Positions 17,101 to 25,961 of a stretch of 64,000 nucleotides of DNA are shown here, piece after piece. Within the stretch, counting starts at the first letter, position 1. Each line of letters begins with the position of its first letter. The stretch comes from an uncultured Myxococcales bacterium (GTDB lineage Bacteria; Myxococcota_A; Polyangia; Polyangiales; Polyangiaceae): positions 1 through 64,000 of the forward strand of contig CALFEQ010000137.1 of the NCBI GenBank assembly GCA_937949945.1, written 5' to 3'. Position numbers and translations under genes: made by a program. The notes under the pieces are model-generated. The model searched no databases. It saw nothing but the letters and a program-made list of their open reading frames with translations, and was not told the DNA's origin.

Positions 17101-17538
17101 GAACACCATGTCGAACGGCGTCTTGTTCGCGACGTTGAAACGCGTCTCGAGCTCGCCGTTCTGGCGACGCCGTGTGTAGGCGCCGGGCTTGAGCTGCCAC
17201 TGGTTGTCGATCTGGTACTCCTGCCCATCGAGGATGTAGGAGTAGCGCTGCGTCTGCTTCGGGATCTCCGCGAGGCGGATACGACGGCGGTCGACCGTCT
17301 TCCCGGTGATGTTGTCGACGAGCTCGAGCTCGCCGAAGACGGGCACGGCGTACGACCCACCCTCGACCTTCGCCTTGTGCTGCAACCGCAGGTCGTCGGG
17401 GTGAAGATCATCCTTCACTTCGATCTTCTTCAGGTAGAGCGTCTGGAGCTTTCCCTTGATCGGGAAGTGGCTCTGGATGCCCTCAATCGTCCTGTCGCGG
17501 AAGTGAGCGAACGCCTCCGCCGGATCCAGGTAGGCCAT
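11167..17538 (-). CDS. Single-chain beta-beta' DNA-directed RNA polymerase
   Basis: One 2123-residue polypeptide contains both catalytic subunits of a cellular-type RNA polymerase. Beta-like landmarks: IHTPEGSKTGV (His385), NFEDGVVISESAAKK (about 633), GDKIAGRYGNKG (about 770) and GVPGRMNVGQVLE. Beta' landmarks: RPVLLKRDPALHKYSVQAF, the metal-binding NADFDGDTMSVF (Asp1399/1401/1403), a zinc site at Cys1742 (DCGT), 1804, 1811 and 1814 (KCEHEKGICQKC), and the trigger-loop segment VQLTLKSFHTGG (His1851). E. coli beta plus beta' total about 2750 residues, so this is a compact fusion. Start chosen at MAYLDPAEAF; the track start 26 residues earlier is less likely. No alpha, omega or sigma gene is visible in the window. 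Confidence 0.95.
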   Translation of the reverse strand: MAYLDPAEAFAHFRDRTIEGIQSHFPIKGKLQTLYLKKIEVKDDLHPDDLRLQHKAKVEGGSYAVPVFGELELVDNITGKTVDRRRIRLAEIPKQTQRYSYILDGQEYQIDNQWQLKPGAYTRRRQNGELETRFNVANKTPFDMVFDPGTKQFVIEYNKAKLPAYPIFKVMGLDDHTIEKALGKEVFEANKNARGVAGTVEKFYKTDRREAPPSKEIAEKHLYETFVGSKMRPEATALTLGKPIDHVNGEALLLAAQKLMKVQSGHPEDDRDSLMFKDLRSAGDFVFDKLRGAAKVISAKTARKINQANDIRDIVKFDLFNDPIKQTFHKNSAARIATQINPVEMVSSSLQTTIMGPGGIKSEKSITDEAKFVNPSHLGFLDPIHTPEGSKTGVTLRLPLGVKKVGNEPKIPLYNLKTQQTELVSPGDFVTKNVVLPDQVKWENGKPRPIGSTVKIVGPNNEMKDGKFDDAHYVMRHPSQLFNMTSNLIPFLGNTSGNRASMASRHIEQAISLLHREEPLVQVSTGVDKPNMNSFERVLGTQASHQAPIDGVVHAVKSDAIVLKGKDGKIREVHIYNNYPLNDAKSVLHSTPTVKVGDRVKAGQVIADTNFSKNGTLALGTNLRVAYIPFKGYNFEDGVVISESAAKKLASVHLYKPVLAVDEKTILGRRKFEIHHPGLFKKDQMEHIGEDGLPKIGARVRPGDPLILAVKPFEIKDRTGVAAIRKSITGTHTDKSLRWDGEGEGEVVGITRSKDGIQVHVKTIEPMQVGDKIAGRYGNKGIVTMILPDKEMPRTKDGKHIEVALNPSGVPGRMNVGQVLETAASKIAEKLGKPYVAPSFQKDADMVAHVQAELKKHGLSDQEDIYDPVTGQPLGKALVGKQHILKLVHQVDKKVAVAPGMGLPGLPSTDKYDVNLQPKTGQRIGTLGMYALLAHGAKANLREMQTWKGEGPDPQTNEAKRWPSQHNQVWKAIQTGEPLPTPKPTFAFKKFEDLLRGAGVNIEKKGHEFVLSPLTDKHILELTGDRVLPRPGERLEAKIDKNTGELKPRPGGLFDEKLTGGHGGTKWSRIPLAEPVPNPLFETPIRVLTGLSQKDFNAVIAGEKGIHPNGTLANLGKGVFTGGHAIEHMLKQIDVKKELSKAQAALNNAKAADVDPLLKKVKYLRALDQLGMKPHEAYILKNIPVIPPVMRPASLMQDGNIKYADINQLYSDFAQVNDQLKDPTILRNFTESRKSELRRNLYDGVKAIIGYGIPYKDAKHKGLLHTLSGASPKSGFFQRALVQKRQDLTMRSTIVPEPALGLDEVGLPKTHALDLFRPFVVKKLQEMGAAPTPLDAQKMLAKRSEPVWRALDKVMEERPVLLKRDPALHKYSVQAFQAKAVEGNAIKIHPLVCGGFNADFDGDTMSVFVPISREAVNEAHKMKPTQNLFAESTGKIAFSPTLESALGIYKLSLTGKDTGKSFSNPGAVLDAVRQGKLKHDDVVSLNGKKTTPGRVLLSTALPPAMQDDILYNLDHRLDKKGLEGLLTRLGKDHKADFDRAVNRLKDLGNDASFGAVAVPLPHTTIANLTDPKKNVFVPIGTHSLGLADFAADKTVRNQVLSKADKEAAAIRSSPLPEAEKNRRIVAIYSKADQEMKALHEKKLEKKPTNLFTMYKAGVKPGWDQYKQMVLAPMLLKDSSDRVIPMPVTKSYSEGLDVGSYWTQMHGARRGSVLKVQEVQEPGYMSKLLMNNTMDLLVGSKDCGTTRGITMSVHEKDIHDRVLAQDFTHGKLHVKAGTVLTPDITGQIKAVDKNARLLVRSPLKCEHEKGICQKCLGVGSHGDFHDVGTNAGIHAAHAVGERAVQLTLKSFHTGGVVEQSGGKLLNSFARFEQLTMLPKKIPNAASLAMTSGKIEKIEPTSTGANVYINGKKHFVGKDAAGHPLHQPYGSSNWTGLKVGQYVTAGSPLSDPARTFVNPHDLYKATGSIDKVQNHLVSEMYDLYKDEGIKRRHIETVVKAMSNLTKVVHPGDAVGVLRGEFQPLSVVQKQNSELVKAGRRPIEHTPVLKGINMIPLSLQEDWMAKLQHQKLRSTIAEAAALGSRSNIHGTHPIPAIAYGAELGLTRAHHLRPGFGHLKNVPEHHY

Positions 17539-17639
17539 GGGGGCAGGGTACTCCACGCCGCGGAAACGCAGCAAGACGCGCACACGCAGAGAGATAAGGA
17601 CTTCGAGGGCGCACACGAAACGCCGCCCTGGGAGTCGTC

Positions 17640-17747
17640 ATGGATCAGGCACGCAAACCCGAAGAAGAAGAGAACGAGAACGGGAACGAAGACAGCAAGG
17701 GGAAGCGGTTCGAAGACGACATCGACCGCTTGTACAACCCGAAGTGA
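17640..17747 (+). CDS. Acidic 35-aa peptide
   Basis: A short frame, MDQARKPEEEENENG to LYNPK, with GGGAG about seven bases before the ATG and an overlapping TGATG junction to the next small gene. It is highly acidic and hydrophilic, probably unstructured. It is the first gene of the rightward island at 17640-21877, divergent from the RNA polymerase gene. The 101 bases between them should hold the promoter(s), but I see no canonical -35/-10 pair there. Function unknown. Confidence 0.4.
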   Translation: MDQARKPEEEENENGNEDSKGKRFEDDIDRLYNPK

Positions 17748-17941
17748 TGTGGCGCTTCATCTTGGCAAGCTTCACGGCAGGCTTCGTGAACGGCCTGTAC
17801 GTATGGGTCACCGGGACGCTGGAGGAGGCAGAGCAACAAGATGATCGTGAACCCGTTCCAGCGAAAGGAGATGCTGGCGACGTACGCGGGGACCCGCATT
17901 CTCCAGATGGACTTCGGTCTCGTAGGAACGGTTGTCACTGA
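17747..17941 (+). CDS. Small membrane-anchored protein, 64 aa
   Basis: The ATG overlaps the previous stop (TGATG). The N-terminus, MWRFILASFTAGFVNGLYVW, is one hydrophobic segment long enough to span the membrane, followed by an acidic turn. The C-terminal ~35 residues overlap the next gene by 101 bases in another frame and have the composition of overlapping sequence, so only the membrane segment may matter. Function unknown. Confidence 0.4.
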   Translation: MWRFILASFTAGFVNGLYVWVTGTLEEAEQQDDREPVPAKGDAGDVRGDPHSPDGLRSRRNGCH

Positions 17942-18431
17942 CCCGTTCAACCAGTACCGACGATGGCGCATCGATGGTCTGTATGCGCCGACCGGCCATC
18001 GTGCCATCGATGGCATCCGGGCGAAGCTCGTTGACGACAAGAGCTTCGTCACCTTCATCAACCAGATGGACCTCGAGGTCCTCCTGGGGATGGGAAGGCC
18101 GGGCGAGACGTGTCGCTGGTCCGGACGGAAGTACGCTGCGCCTGGAGACAGCGACTTCTACGGCATGTTCGTTGACGACGATGACCTCGTCGACGACCTC
18201 TACGACCGCGAGCTCTTGCTGCGCGGGGTAAGCGACGCTGGCGTGCTCCACAACAACACCGAGCTCCTTCGCAGGGTACACCTCGAGGAGAAGGTCGACG
18301 TGGAGGAGCTCTGGCTGCTGCTCTGGGACGGTGACCCGGAGACGGGCATCAGTCCGGACATCCGGTTCGAGACCGTCGAGCGGCGATGGAGCCGAGTCGA
18401 GCGAGTGAGGGCGCCATGGGACTGTATATGA
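17841..18431 (+). CDS. Hypothetical acidic protein, 196 aa
   Basis: Starts MIVNPFQRKEMLATYAGTRI. GGAGG lies rather far (about 14 bases) from the ATG at 17841. The protein is a soluble alpha/beta mixture rich in Asp and Trp, with an acidic run FVDDDDLVDDLYDRELLLRG near residue 115. No motif I recognise. It overlaps the next gene by 16 bases and belongs to the rightward operon that ends with the MoxR/VWA pair. Confidence 0.6.
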   Translation: MIVNPFQRKEMLATYAGTRILQMDFGLVGTVVTDPFNQYRRWRIDGLYAPTGHRAIDGIRAKLVDDKSFVTFINQMDLEVLLGMGRPGETCRWSGRKYAAPGDSDFYGMFVDDDDLVDDLYDRELLLRGVSDAGVLHNNTELLRRVHLEEKVDVEELWLLLWDGDPETGISPDIRFETVERRWSRVERVRAPWDCI

Positions 18432-19027
18432 GAGAACAACGGGGATGGATCCCCAAAGAAGAAGAAGAAGAAGAAGACGAGGAGGAGGAGGAGGAGGAGG
18501 AGGAGGAGGACGAGATCCCGCCGCACCGGCGCACGGGGCGCGAATGCGACTGCTGCGGCGAGGGCCTAGTCTATTGCGACGAGGTCTTCGTGCTCGAGGT
18601 CGTTGAAGCGGCCCGGGAAAACGGCCGGATCTTCCACGACATCCTCCGAGACGAAGAGGGGGACTACCTCTACCGTCCCTACATGATGCACATCGAATGC
18701 TGGGAAGAAGTACTCGAGTGCATCGACGAAGCGATCGCCGACCAGCCGCCGACGGAAGCAAAAGAAGCCATCTTGAAGTGCTCGCGGTGTGAGAGCGCCA
18801 TCAGTAACTTCGAGCCGTTTGTGGCCTCGACGTTCGGAGAGATCGGCGTCTCGGACAGGAGCCCCTCGGGGAAACCGAGCGCGGTCTTCCAGCCGATGTC
18901 GGACATCACGCCGGTCTGTCTCTTGTGCATCGCGCACGTAGCGGAAGACCACCTGGATGAATGGGAGGAGCTCCTCGAGTCACTCCCCGAGATCAAATAC
19001 CCGGAAGGAGAGCAGGAAGATGAGTGA
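18416..19027 (+). CDS. Poly-glutamate, zinc-ribbon-like protein, 203 aa
   Basis: Residues 15-33 are an almost uninterrupted Glu/Asp tract encoded by a GAA/GAG/GAC repeat at about 18457-18513. It is followed by Cys clusters: ECDCCGEGLVYC near residue 45, LKCSRCES near 120 and VCLLCIAH near 175, which suggest one or two zinc-binding sites. Start MGLYMREQ chosen for the upstream GAGGG; an ATG four codons later is possible. It overlaps the ATPase gene by eight bases. The acidic tail could mimic nucleic acid or mediate protein contact; this is speculation. Confidence 0.6.
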   Translation: MGLYMREQRGWIPKEEEEEEDEEEEEEEEEEDEIPPHRRTGRECDCCGEGLVYCDEVFVLEVVEAARENGRIFHDILRDEEGDYLYRPYMMHIECWEEVLECIDEAIADQPPTEAKEAILKCSRCESAISNFEPFVASTFGEIGVSDRSPSGKPSAVFQPMSDITPVCLLCIAHVAEDHLDEWEELLESLPEIKYPEGEQEDE

Positions 19028-20389
19028 CATCGTCCCGATCGAGAAGCTGCTGTCTGTGGCCTTGCTCGTTCCCATGAGCGACCCCAACGACAAGGACTGC
19101 AAGTGGGGGCTCAACGTGATGCTCTGGGGTGACCCGGGCATCGGCAAGAGCGACCGCGTCGAGGCGGCAAGCGCGATGGTCGGCCTGCCGCCGCGCACGG
19201 TCTACGCCGCGACGACGCAGCCGGAGGACGTCTCCGGCGCCGCGTTCCCGAACACGACCAAGGGCCTCGCGATGTTCGAGGCCGCCATCGAAGGCATCAT
19301 CGAAGAGCTCGGCTCCGACGACTTCGAGAGCGAGCTCGAGAGCACGGGGTTCCTCTCGAGCATCGTGAAGAAGCTCGTGAAGCCGCGCGCGACGAAGGTG
19401 CTTCAGCGCATGCTCGCTGCAGCGAAGCGCTACGGCGGCTCGTCGACGGTCCTCGAACCGCTCCTGCCGGGCGTCTCGGACCTCATGGTCGACGGGTGCG
19501 GCGTGCTCTTCCTCGACGAGCTCTCCTGCGCGCGTCCGGCCGTCCAGGGTGCCTACCTCGGCGTCGCGCTCACCCGGCGCGTCGCCGGGCGGCAGCTCCC
19601 TGGCGGCGTCCGCATCATCGCGGCGGGCAACCCGCCGGAGAGTGCGGCGGGCGGCTGGGAGCTCGAACCGCCGATGGCGAACCGCTTCTGCCACTTCGAG
19701 GTGAAGGTCCCCTCCGTCGAGGAGTGGAACGAGTGGCTCATCAACGAGAGCGGCCACCGCCTCGAGCCGATCGAGGAGGGCGAGCTCCGCGTGAAACAGC
19801 GGTGGGCCGACGAGTGGCCGATCGTGAAGGGCCAGTTCGCTGGCTTCATGCGGTCGGGCGGGGCGAAGCTCCACGACATCCCGCCGGAAGGGCACAAGTC
19901 CCGCGGGCGCGCGTGGCCCTCGCCGCGCACGTGGGTCTTCAGCGCGCGGGCAGCGGCGACGTGCCGGTGCCTCGGGCTCGGCGACGACGTGCGTGACGCC
20001 TTCATCGAAGGATGCGTCGGTCCCGGCCCGGCGATGGCGTTCTCCGCGTGGGCCGCGAACGCGGACCTGCCGACGCCGCAGGACATGATCCGGAACGGGT
20101 GGACGCCCGACAAGCGACGCCTCGACCGCACGATCGCGGCGTACACCGGACTCATCTCCTACGTGAAGGGCAGGCCCACGATGGAGAAACGCCTCGAGGT
20201 CGCCCCCGGCGCGTGGAGGTGCATCCGGCAGTCCGCGGACGCCGGCATGCTCGACATCACGCTGCCGATGGCGCAGCAGCTCGTCCGGGAGCGCCTCGAC
20301 TCGAAAGCGAGCCCGGAGATCGCGGCCGAATGCAAACCCGTCCTTTCCCGTCTCGCGAAGGCAGGAATGGCCAACTTCCTCCAGGACAT

Positions 20390-20393
<4 letters not shown>
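19020..20393 (+). CDS. MoxR-type AAA+ ATPase
   Basis: The 457-residue product has Walker A GDPGIGKS (residues 37-44), a Walker B GVLFLDELSCA around 160, and the following RIIAAGNPPESAAGG segment with the sensor Asn, as in MoxR/RavA-type ATPases that remodel partner proteins. The start MSDIVPIEKLL overlaps the upstream gene; GGAG lies upstream. Its stop overlaps the start of the VWA gene (ATGA), which makes this the usual MoxR-VWA two-gene arrangement. Known family members act as chaperones for metal insertion, stress or membrane-complex assembly. The target in a phage is unknown. Confidence 0.85.
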
Positions 20394-21877
<1,484 letters not shown>

Positions 21878-21932
21878 CCGAAGCACTGAAAGTGAAGGAA
21901 CTCCCGTTCCCTCGCTGGTGCACGTAGGCGGA

Positions 21933-21959
21933 GAAGACCCCGAAAGGGGCCTTCTTTTT
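21933..21959 (+). terminator. Rho-independent terminator after MoxR/VWA operon
   Basis: AAG-A-CCCC GAAA GGGG-C-CTT forms a stem with a stable GAAA tetraloop and one mismatch, followed by TTTTT. It lies 55 bases after the VWA stop codon and faces the convergent portal operon. The reverse strand lacks a T-tract. Confidence 0.8.
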
Positions 21960-21975
21960 AGCTCCGCGTCGAAGA

Positions 21976-24003
21976 CTAGACGGTCGCGGCTTCCCTTCGC
22001 GGCGGTAGCTGCTCGGGCAGAGGCTTCATGTTGATCTGCGAAGCTGCCGCTCCGGCGGCGCCGAGCCCGGGCTGCGCTGCCTCCGCGCGCTGCACCGTGA
22101 CGCCCATCTGCCTCAGCATCTGGACGACGAGGTCGGCGAGCTCGGGCGACTGCATCGCGAGGTTCTCGATAGCCTGCTGCTGCTGCTGCGGGGCCATGCC
22201 GGCGATGACCTTCGCCTGCATCACCGCCAGCGTCGGGAGGTCGACGGCGCCCGCCTGCCCCGGCTGCATCCGCTGCCCCTCGTTGAGGCCGGACTGGAGC
22301 TCGGGCAGGCCGCCCTGCGTCGCCATCTCGCCCTGCGGCTGCTCGGTCTGGATCACACCGCCAGCCTCCTGGCCGCCGACGGTGCCCGCGCCCATCGCCT
22401 CGGGGCCTCCGGGCTCCCCCGGCGCCGCGCCGGTCCCCATCGCCTCGATCTGCGCCTGCTGCGCCTTGATCTGGTACTTCGCCATGATGAGCTGCTGCTC
22501 GCCCTGGATCTCCGCCATCGCGAGCTGCTGCTTCTTCGTCGCGGCGAGGCGCGACGCCGTCTCCTTCTCCATGATGAGGTTCTCCTCCGCCTGGTCGTAG
22601 TCGCACCCCGCGAGGAGCGTCGTGTCGGAGAGCTTGCCCGCCTGGTTGAGGTTCAGGTCGAAAGCCTTTCGCTGGATGTCGTCGGCCATCTTGAACGGCT
22701 TGAAGCGCGGCGTCGCCATCGGCCAGCGAAGGAAGTTCGCCACCTCCCGCATCACCCAGCGCGCGAGCGCCTTGTGCCGGAGGATGAAGCCGATGAACTG
22801 GTTCTCGAGCATGCGCATCGAGACGTTCGTGCCGGCATAGCTCATGCCGCCCTTGATGAACTCGATGGGCACAGTCATGCCGTTGAGGATCTGCTCCGAC
22901 CAATGCGCGATCTCCTGCGTCATCAGGAGAGCCCTGCCGTCACCGCCAATGGTCTGGTTGCCGATCGGAAGCGGGAGGATCGGGATGTAGTTCGGGTCGT
23001 AGCGCCAGCGCGCGATCTCTGCGGCGACATGCTCGCGCCAGTCGACGAGGTTGATCGTCGTGAACGGATCGCTCGTGCCGCTCGCGGCCTGCGGGAAGAT
23101 GATGCGCAGCGGCACAATGTGCTCGAGGAGAATGGCCTCCTGCGCCTTCTTCATGATCTGGAGGTAGAAGACGTCCTTCAGGACGGGGAGGAGAAGCGGG
23201 ATGCCCCAACCCCGGTCGTGCGTCGCGATCGTCGGACGCCGCATGTGGAAGAGGTTGTCCTTCGAGAAGACGATGCCCTTCTGCTGGCGGAGCGCGGCGA
23301 TGAAGACCTGCGGGATGCCCTCGAGGACGTCCTTCTTCCCGATGACGATGTCGTTCCGAACGGTCGCCGGGATGGTGTAGAAGTACGTGTACTCTCCCGT
23401 GATGTCGTTGTAGGTGATCTCGATGTCCTCCGGGTTCCAGCGGATCAACTTGATGCCGCTCGGGTTCCGGAAGTAGATGTCCTCCGCGTGCGCGTCACCG
23501 ATGATGGAGCACTTCGGACACGTGAGGCGGAAGTTGTAGTTCGTGAAGACCCAGTTCGCACGGATCTTGTCCGCCGGCGCGGAAAAGCCGCAACTCGTGC
23601 ACTTCAAGTACTTCTTGAACGGGTAGCCGATCGAGATGAACGCGTTTCCGTAGGTGTGGTAGTCGAGACCAACCTCGACCTGGAACGCACGAAACCGGAG
23701 GTGGTCCTGGAAGTAGTCGGACCACTTCTTCGAGACGTCCTTGTTCTCGTGGTCGATGATGAGGTCGGTGACCGGGTACTCGGAGAGCTTGAAGACGACC
23801 GCGTTGATGAGCGGGTTCGTCAGGAAGTAGTACCGGCACCACCGGAACATCTGCTTGATCGTGGTCGGCAGATAAGTGTGCGCGATGTCGAAGAACGGCG
23901 ACGGGTAGTTGATCCCCGTGGTCGAACCGTTCTGGATGCGTCCACGCGTCGGGCTGAAACGCAACGGTGACGACGCAGACCCGAAGCCGCCAAAACCCAT
24001 CAT
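21976..24003 (-). CDS. Portal protein with embedded zinc ribbon
   Basis: The 675-residue product has the features of a phage portal: an N-terminal extended segment, a stem/wing mix with FFDIAHTYLPTTIKQMFRWC, and a long helical region with GGMSYAGTNVSMRMLENQF. The C-terminal ~200 residues are Gln/Gly/Ala-rich. Unusually, residues 135-165 contain CTSC and CPKC pairs spaced like a zinc ribbon. The start overlaps the upstream stop (ATGATG), so either of two adjacent ATGs may serve. The portal forms the dodecameric gate through which the terminase pumps DNA. Confidence 0.78.
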   Translation of the reverse strand: MMGFGGFGSASSPLRFSPTRGRIQNGSTTGINYPSPFFDIAHTYLPTTIKQMFRWCRYYFLTNPLINAVVFKLSEYPVTDLIIDHENKDVSKKWSDYFQDHLRFRAFQVEVGLDYHTYGNAFISIGYPFKKYLKCTSCGFSAPADKIRANWVFTNYNFRLTCPKCSIIGDAHAEDIYFRNPSGIKLIRWNPEDIEITYNDITGEYTYFYTIPATVRNDIVIGKKDVLEGIPQVFIAALRQQKGIVFSKDNLFHMRRPTIATHDRGWGIPLLLPVLKDVFYLQIMKKAQEAILLEHIVPLRIIFPQAASGTSDPFTTINLVDWREHVAAEIARWRYDPNYIPILPLPIGNQTIGGDGRALLMTQEIAHWSEQILNGMTVPIEFIKGGMSYAGTNVSMRMLENQFIGFILRHKALARWVMREVANFLRWPMATPRFKPFKMADDIQRKAFDLNLNQAGKLSDTTLLAGCDYDQAEENLIMEKETASRLAATKKQQLAMAEIQGEQQLIMAKYQIKAQQAQIEAMGTGAAPGEPGGPEAMGAGTVGGQEAGGVIQTEQPQGEMATQGGLPELQSGLNEGQRMQPGQAGAVDLPTLAVMQAKVIAGMAPQQQQQAIENLAMQSPELADLVVQMLRQMGVTVQRAEAAQPGLGAAGAAASQINMKPLPEQLPPRREAATV

Positions 24004-25181
24004 GCGCTGAAGCCCTCACCCGCGCCCAACTGCCCAGCGGCGCGATCGGAGATGTATCGTTCGCCGGCGACAGCCTGTCCACTGTCGGCGGTGAGATCGG
24101 CGGGGCCCGGAGGAGGCGGGGGCAAGAGCTTGCCTTTTCCTCGCCCCGCGGCGCGCCCGATGGCGCCGCCGGCGCGCGAGAGCGCGGTGCCGGCGACCAT
24201 CTGACCCGTCATCGTGAGCGGGGAGAGGAGAAAGCCCCCGGCGGTCTGCGCGAGGCTCCGGCCGATGCGCTCGCCCTTCGAGTCGCCCTGCGCGTCGGGC
24301 TCGTCCTTGCTCCACACGGCGCTCGCGAGCTCGGCCGCGGGAAGGCCGATCATGAGGGCCTTCATCGCGGGGCTCATGCCCTTCCACTGGTCGTTCACCG
24401 CGGTCCGGAGGACCTCGCCGACGGGACGATCGCGGAGCGCCTTGACGTAGCCGGGGATGGACGTGAGCCCCATCTCCTCCGCCTTGCGCCCCGCCTCGTA
24501 GGCGGCGCGCGCGTTCTCGACGCGCTTCTGCGCGGCCTCGACAGCGGAACGGCCCATCACGCGATCGACGAGGCTGCGACGAGCCTTGGGGTACCTCACA
24601 TCACCCCCGAGGGTTTTCCCCGAGGGCAGAAACTTGCGGGCCTCCTCGGAAAGAGACACGGCCTCGCTGATGGGCTTGCCCGCGTTGCGCGCGGCGAAGA
24701 GCTCCTGCTCCGCCCGCCGGACCGCGCCGAGCCGCGAGGACGCGCCGTGCCCGATCTCGGCGAGCCCACCCTTCGGCTTCCAGCCAGTGAAGGTGTGCAC
24801 CTGCCGCTGCCCGAAGTTGGCGCCGGGCAGATTCTTGAGGGCATTCCGGAACTTCTCGCCTGCCGCGGGGTTGATGGCGCCCGTCGCGCCGCCGACGCCC
24901 GCACCGATCGCGCCGCCGATGAGAGCTCCCCGGCCCGCGCCGGCCATGCCGTGGGCGAGGCTCCCGCCGAGGGCCTCGGCGATGCTCGCGCCCTGCGCGC
25001 GCTCCTCGCGGAACTTTCTTCCCCCCTGAACGGCCGCGCCGATGAGGGCGCCCCCAGCGGCGCCGACACCGCCGCCGGCCCCGAGCGCGCCGAGCGCGGA
25101 GGAGATGCGGGGGCTGAAGCTGAAGGCGAGCTTCAACTCCCCTCGCAACCCCTCAAGAAGTTGTTCGGACAGCTCAGGCAT
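24000..25181 (-). CDS. Glycine-zipper-rich putative virion protein, 393 aa
   Basis: Residues 25-110 are packed with Gly and Ala in zipper-like spacing (GALGAGGGVGAAGGALIGAA; GGAIGAGVGGATGAI). A charged helical middle follows (RRAEQELFAARNAGKPISEA), then another Ala/Gly segment near residue 290-350 and a Pro-rich stretch (KLLPPPPPGPADL). Such glycine-zipper segments are known in proteins that cross or insert into membranes, including ejected internal virion proteins. It overlaps both neighbours and lies between portal and upstream structural genes. Function is inferred only. Confidence 0.6.
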   Translation of the reverse strand: MPELSEQLLEGLRGELKLAFSFSPRISSALGALGAGGGVGAAGGALIGAAVQGGRKFREERAQGASIAEALGGSLAHGMAGAGRGALIGGAIGAGVGGATGAINPAAGEKFRNALKNLPGANFGQRQVHTFTGWKPKGGLAEIGHGASSRLGAVRRAEQELFAARNAGKPISEAVSLSEEARKFLPSGKTLGGDVRYPKARRSLVDRVMGRSAVEAAQKRVENARAAYEAGRKAEEMGLTSIPGYVKALRDRPVGEVLRTAVNDQWKGMSPAMKALMIGLPAAELASAVWSKDEPDAQGDSKGERIGRSLAQTAGGFLLSPLTMTGQMVAGTALSRAGGAIGRAAGRGKGKLLPPPPPGPADLTADSGQAVAGERYISDRAAGQLGAGEGFSA

Positions 25182-25959
25182 GTCCCACCAAGGGTAGCTG
25201 ATCTCGGAGTAGAGCTCGATTCTCCTCGACCGCGCTCTCGATGAGAAGAAGCCGGCGCATCTGCTCGCCGAGAATGGTCTCCCCGAGGGGCGGCATGCGC
25301 TTCGTCCGCTTGTAGTTCGCCCAGGCCTCGGCGACCTCCGACGTGTTCACGACGTAGCCGTCATCGTCGACGACTACGAAGTTGAGCGGCTCGAGCGGGT
25401 AGAAGACGCCCTCGAACTTGAAGACCTGAGCGAGGAACGTCTTCACCTCGCTCGACCACTCGACGTCGTCGCGGACCTTCTGCGCGGTGTAAACGGAGAT
25501 GGCCGCCTGGGCGAGCGTCGGGACCTGGAGGTTCTCGAAGTCGGGGAAGAAGCCGTTGAGGGCCGCGGTCACCCAGGTGAAGACCTCCCAACGCTCCCAG
25601 AACGTGTCGACGAGGTGGAGCGTCCGGCACGCCTGGATCTTCGCCATGTTGAGGTCGGAGACCTCGGTGGTCTTGAAGTCCTGAGGGATGCGGTACTCGA
25701 GGGTCTCGGGTTCCCAGAGGAGGAAGTCCGGACCATACTTCTTGAGCAGGAAGAGGTCGAGGACGAGAGGATGCGCGTCAGGATGCCGGAAGAAATTGAA
25801 TACGGTCACGTTGCCGACACTCGCGCGCGGCGCCGCATGCTTCTCTTCTTCCGGCTCCTCGACGGTCTCTATCTGCTCGGTCGGTTCGTCGTCCGCCTGC
25901 GCCGGAAGGTTCGCCGCGGCAGCCGCTAGCCGAGCTGCGAGCTTGTCGATGTCGAGCAT
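25174..25959 (-). CDS. Hypothetical structural-cluster protein, 261 aa
   Basis: I start at MLDIDKLAARLAAAAANL; a GTG two codons upstream overlaps the previous stop (GTGA) and is equally possible. The first 45 residues are Ala-rich then acidic (EPTEQIETVEEPEEEK), probably disordered. The rest is an aromatic-rich folded domain (VTVFNFFRHPDAHPLVLDLF; WERWEVFTWVTAALNGFFPD). The charge and aromatic pattern suggest a protein-binding domain of a neck or connector protein, but no family is recognised. Its stop overlaps the next gene by eight bases. Confidence 0.6.
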   Translation of the reverse strand: MLDIDKLAARLAAAAANLPAQADDEPTEQIETVEEPEEEKHAAPRASVGNVTVFNFFRHPDAHPLVLDLFLLKKYGPDFLLWEPETLEYRIPQDFKTTEVSDLNMAKIQACRTLHLVDTFWERWEVFTWVTAALNGFFPDFENLQVPTLAQAAISVYTAQKVRDDVEWSSEVKTFLAQVFKFEGVFYPLEPLNFVVVDDDGYVVNTSEVAEAWANYKRTKRMPPLGETILGEQMRRLLLIESAVEENRALLRDQLPLVGHA

Positions 25960-25961
25960 GA

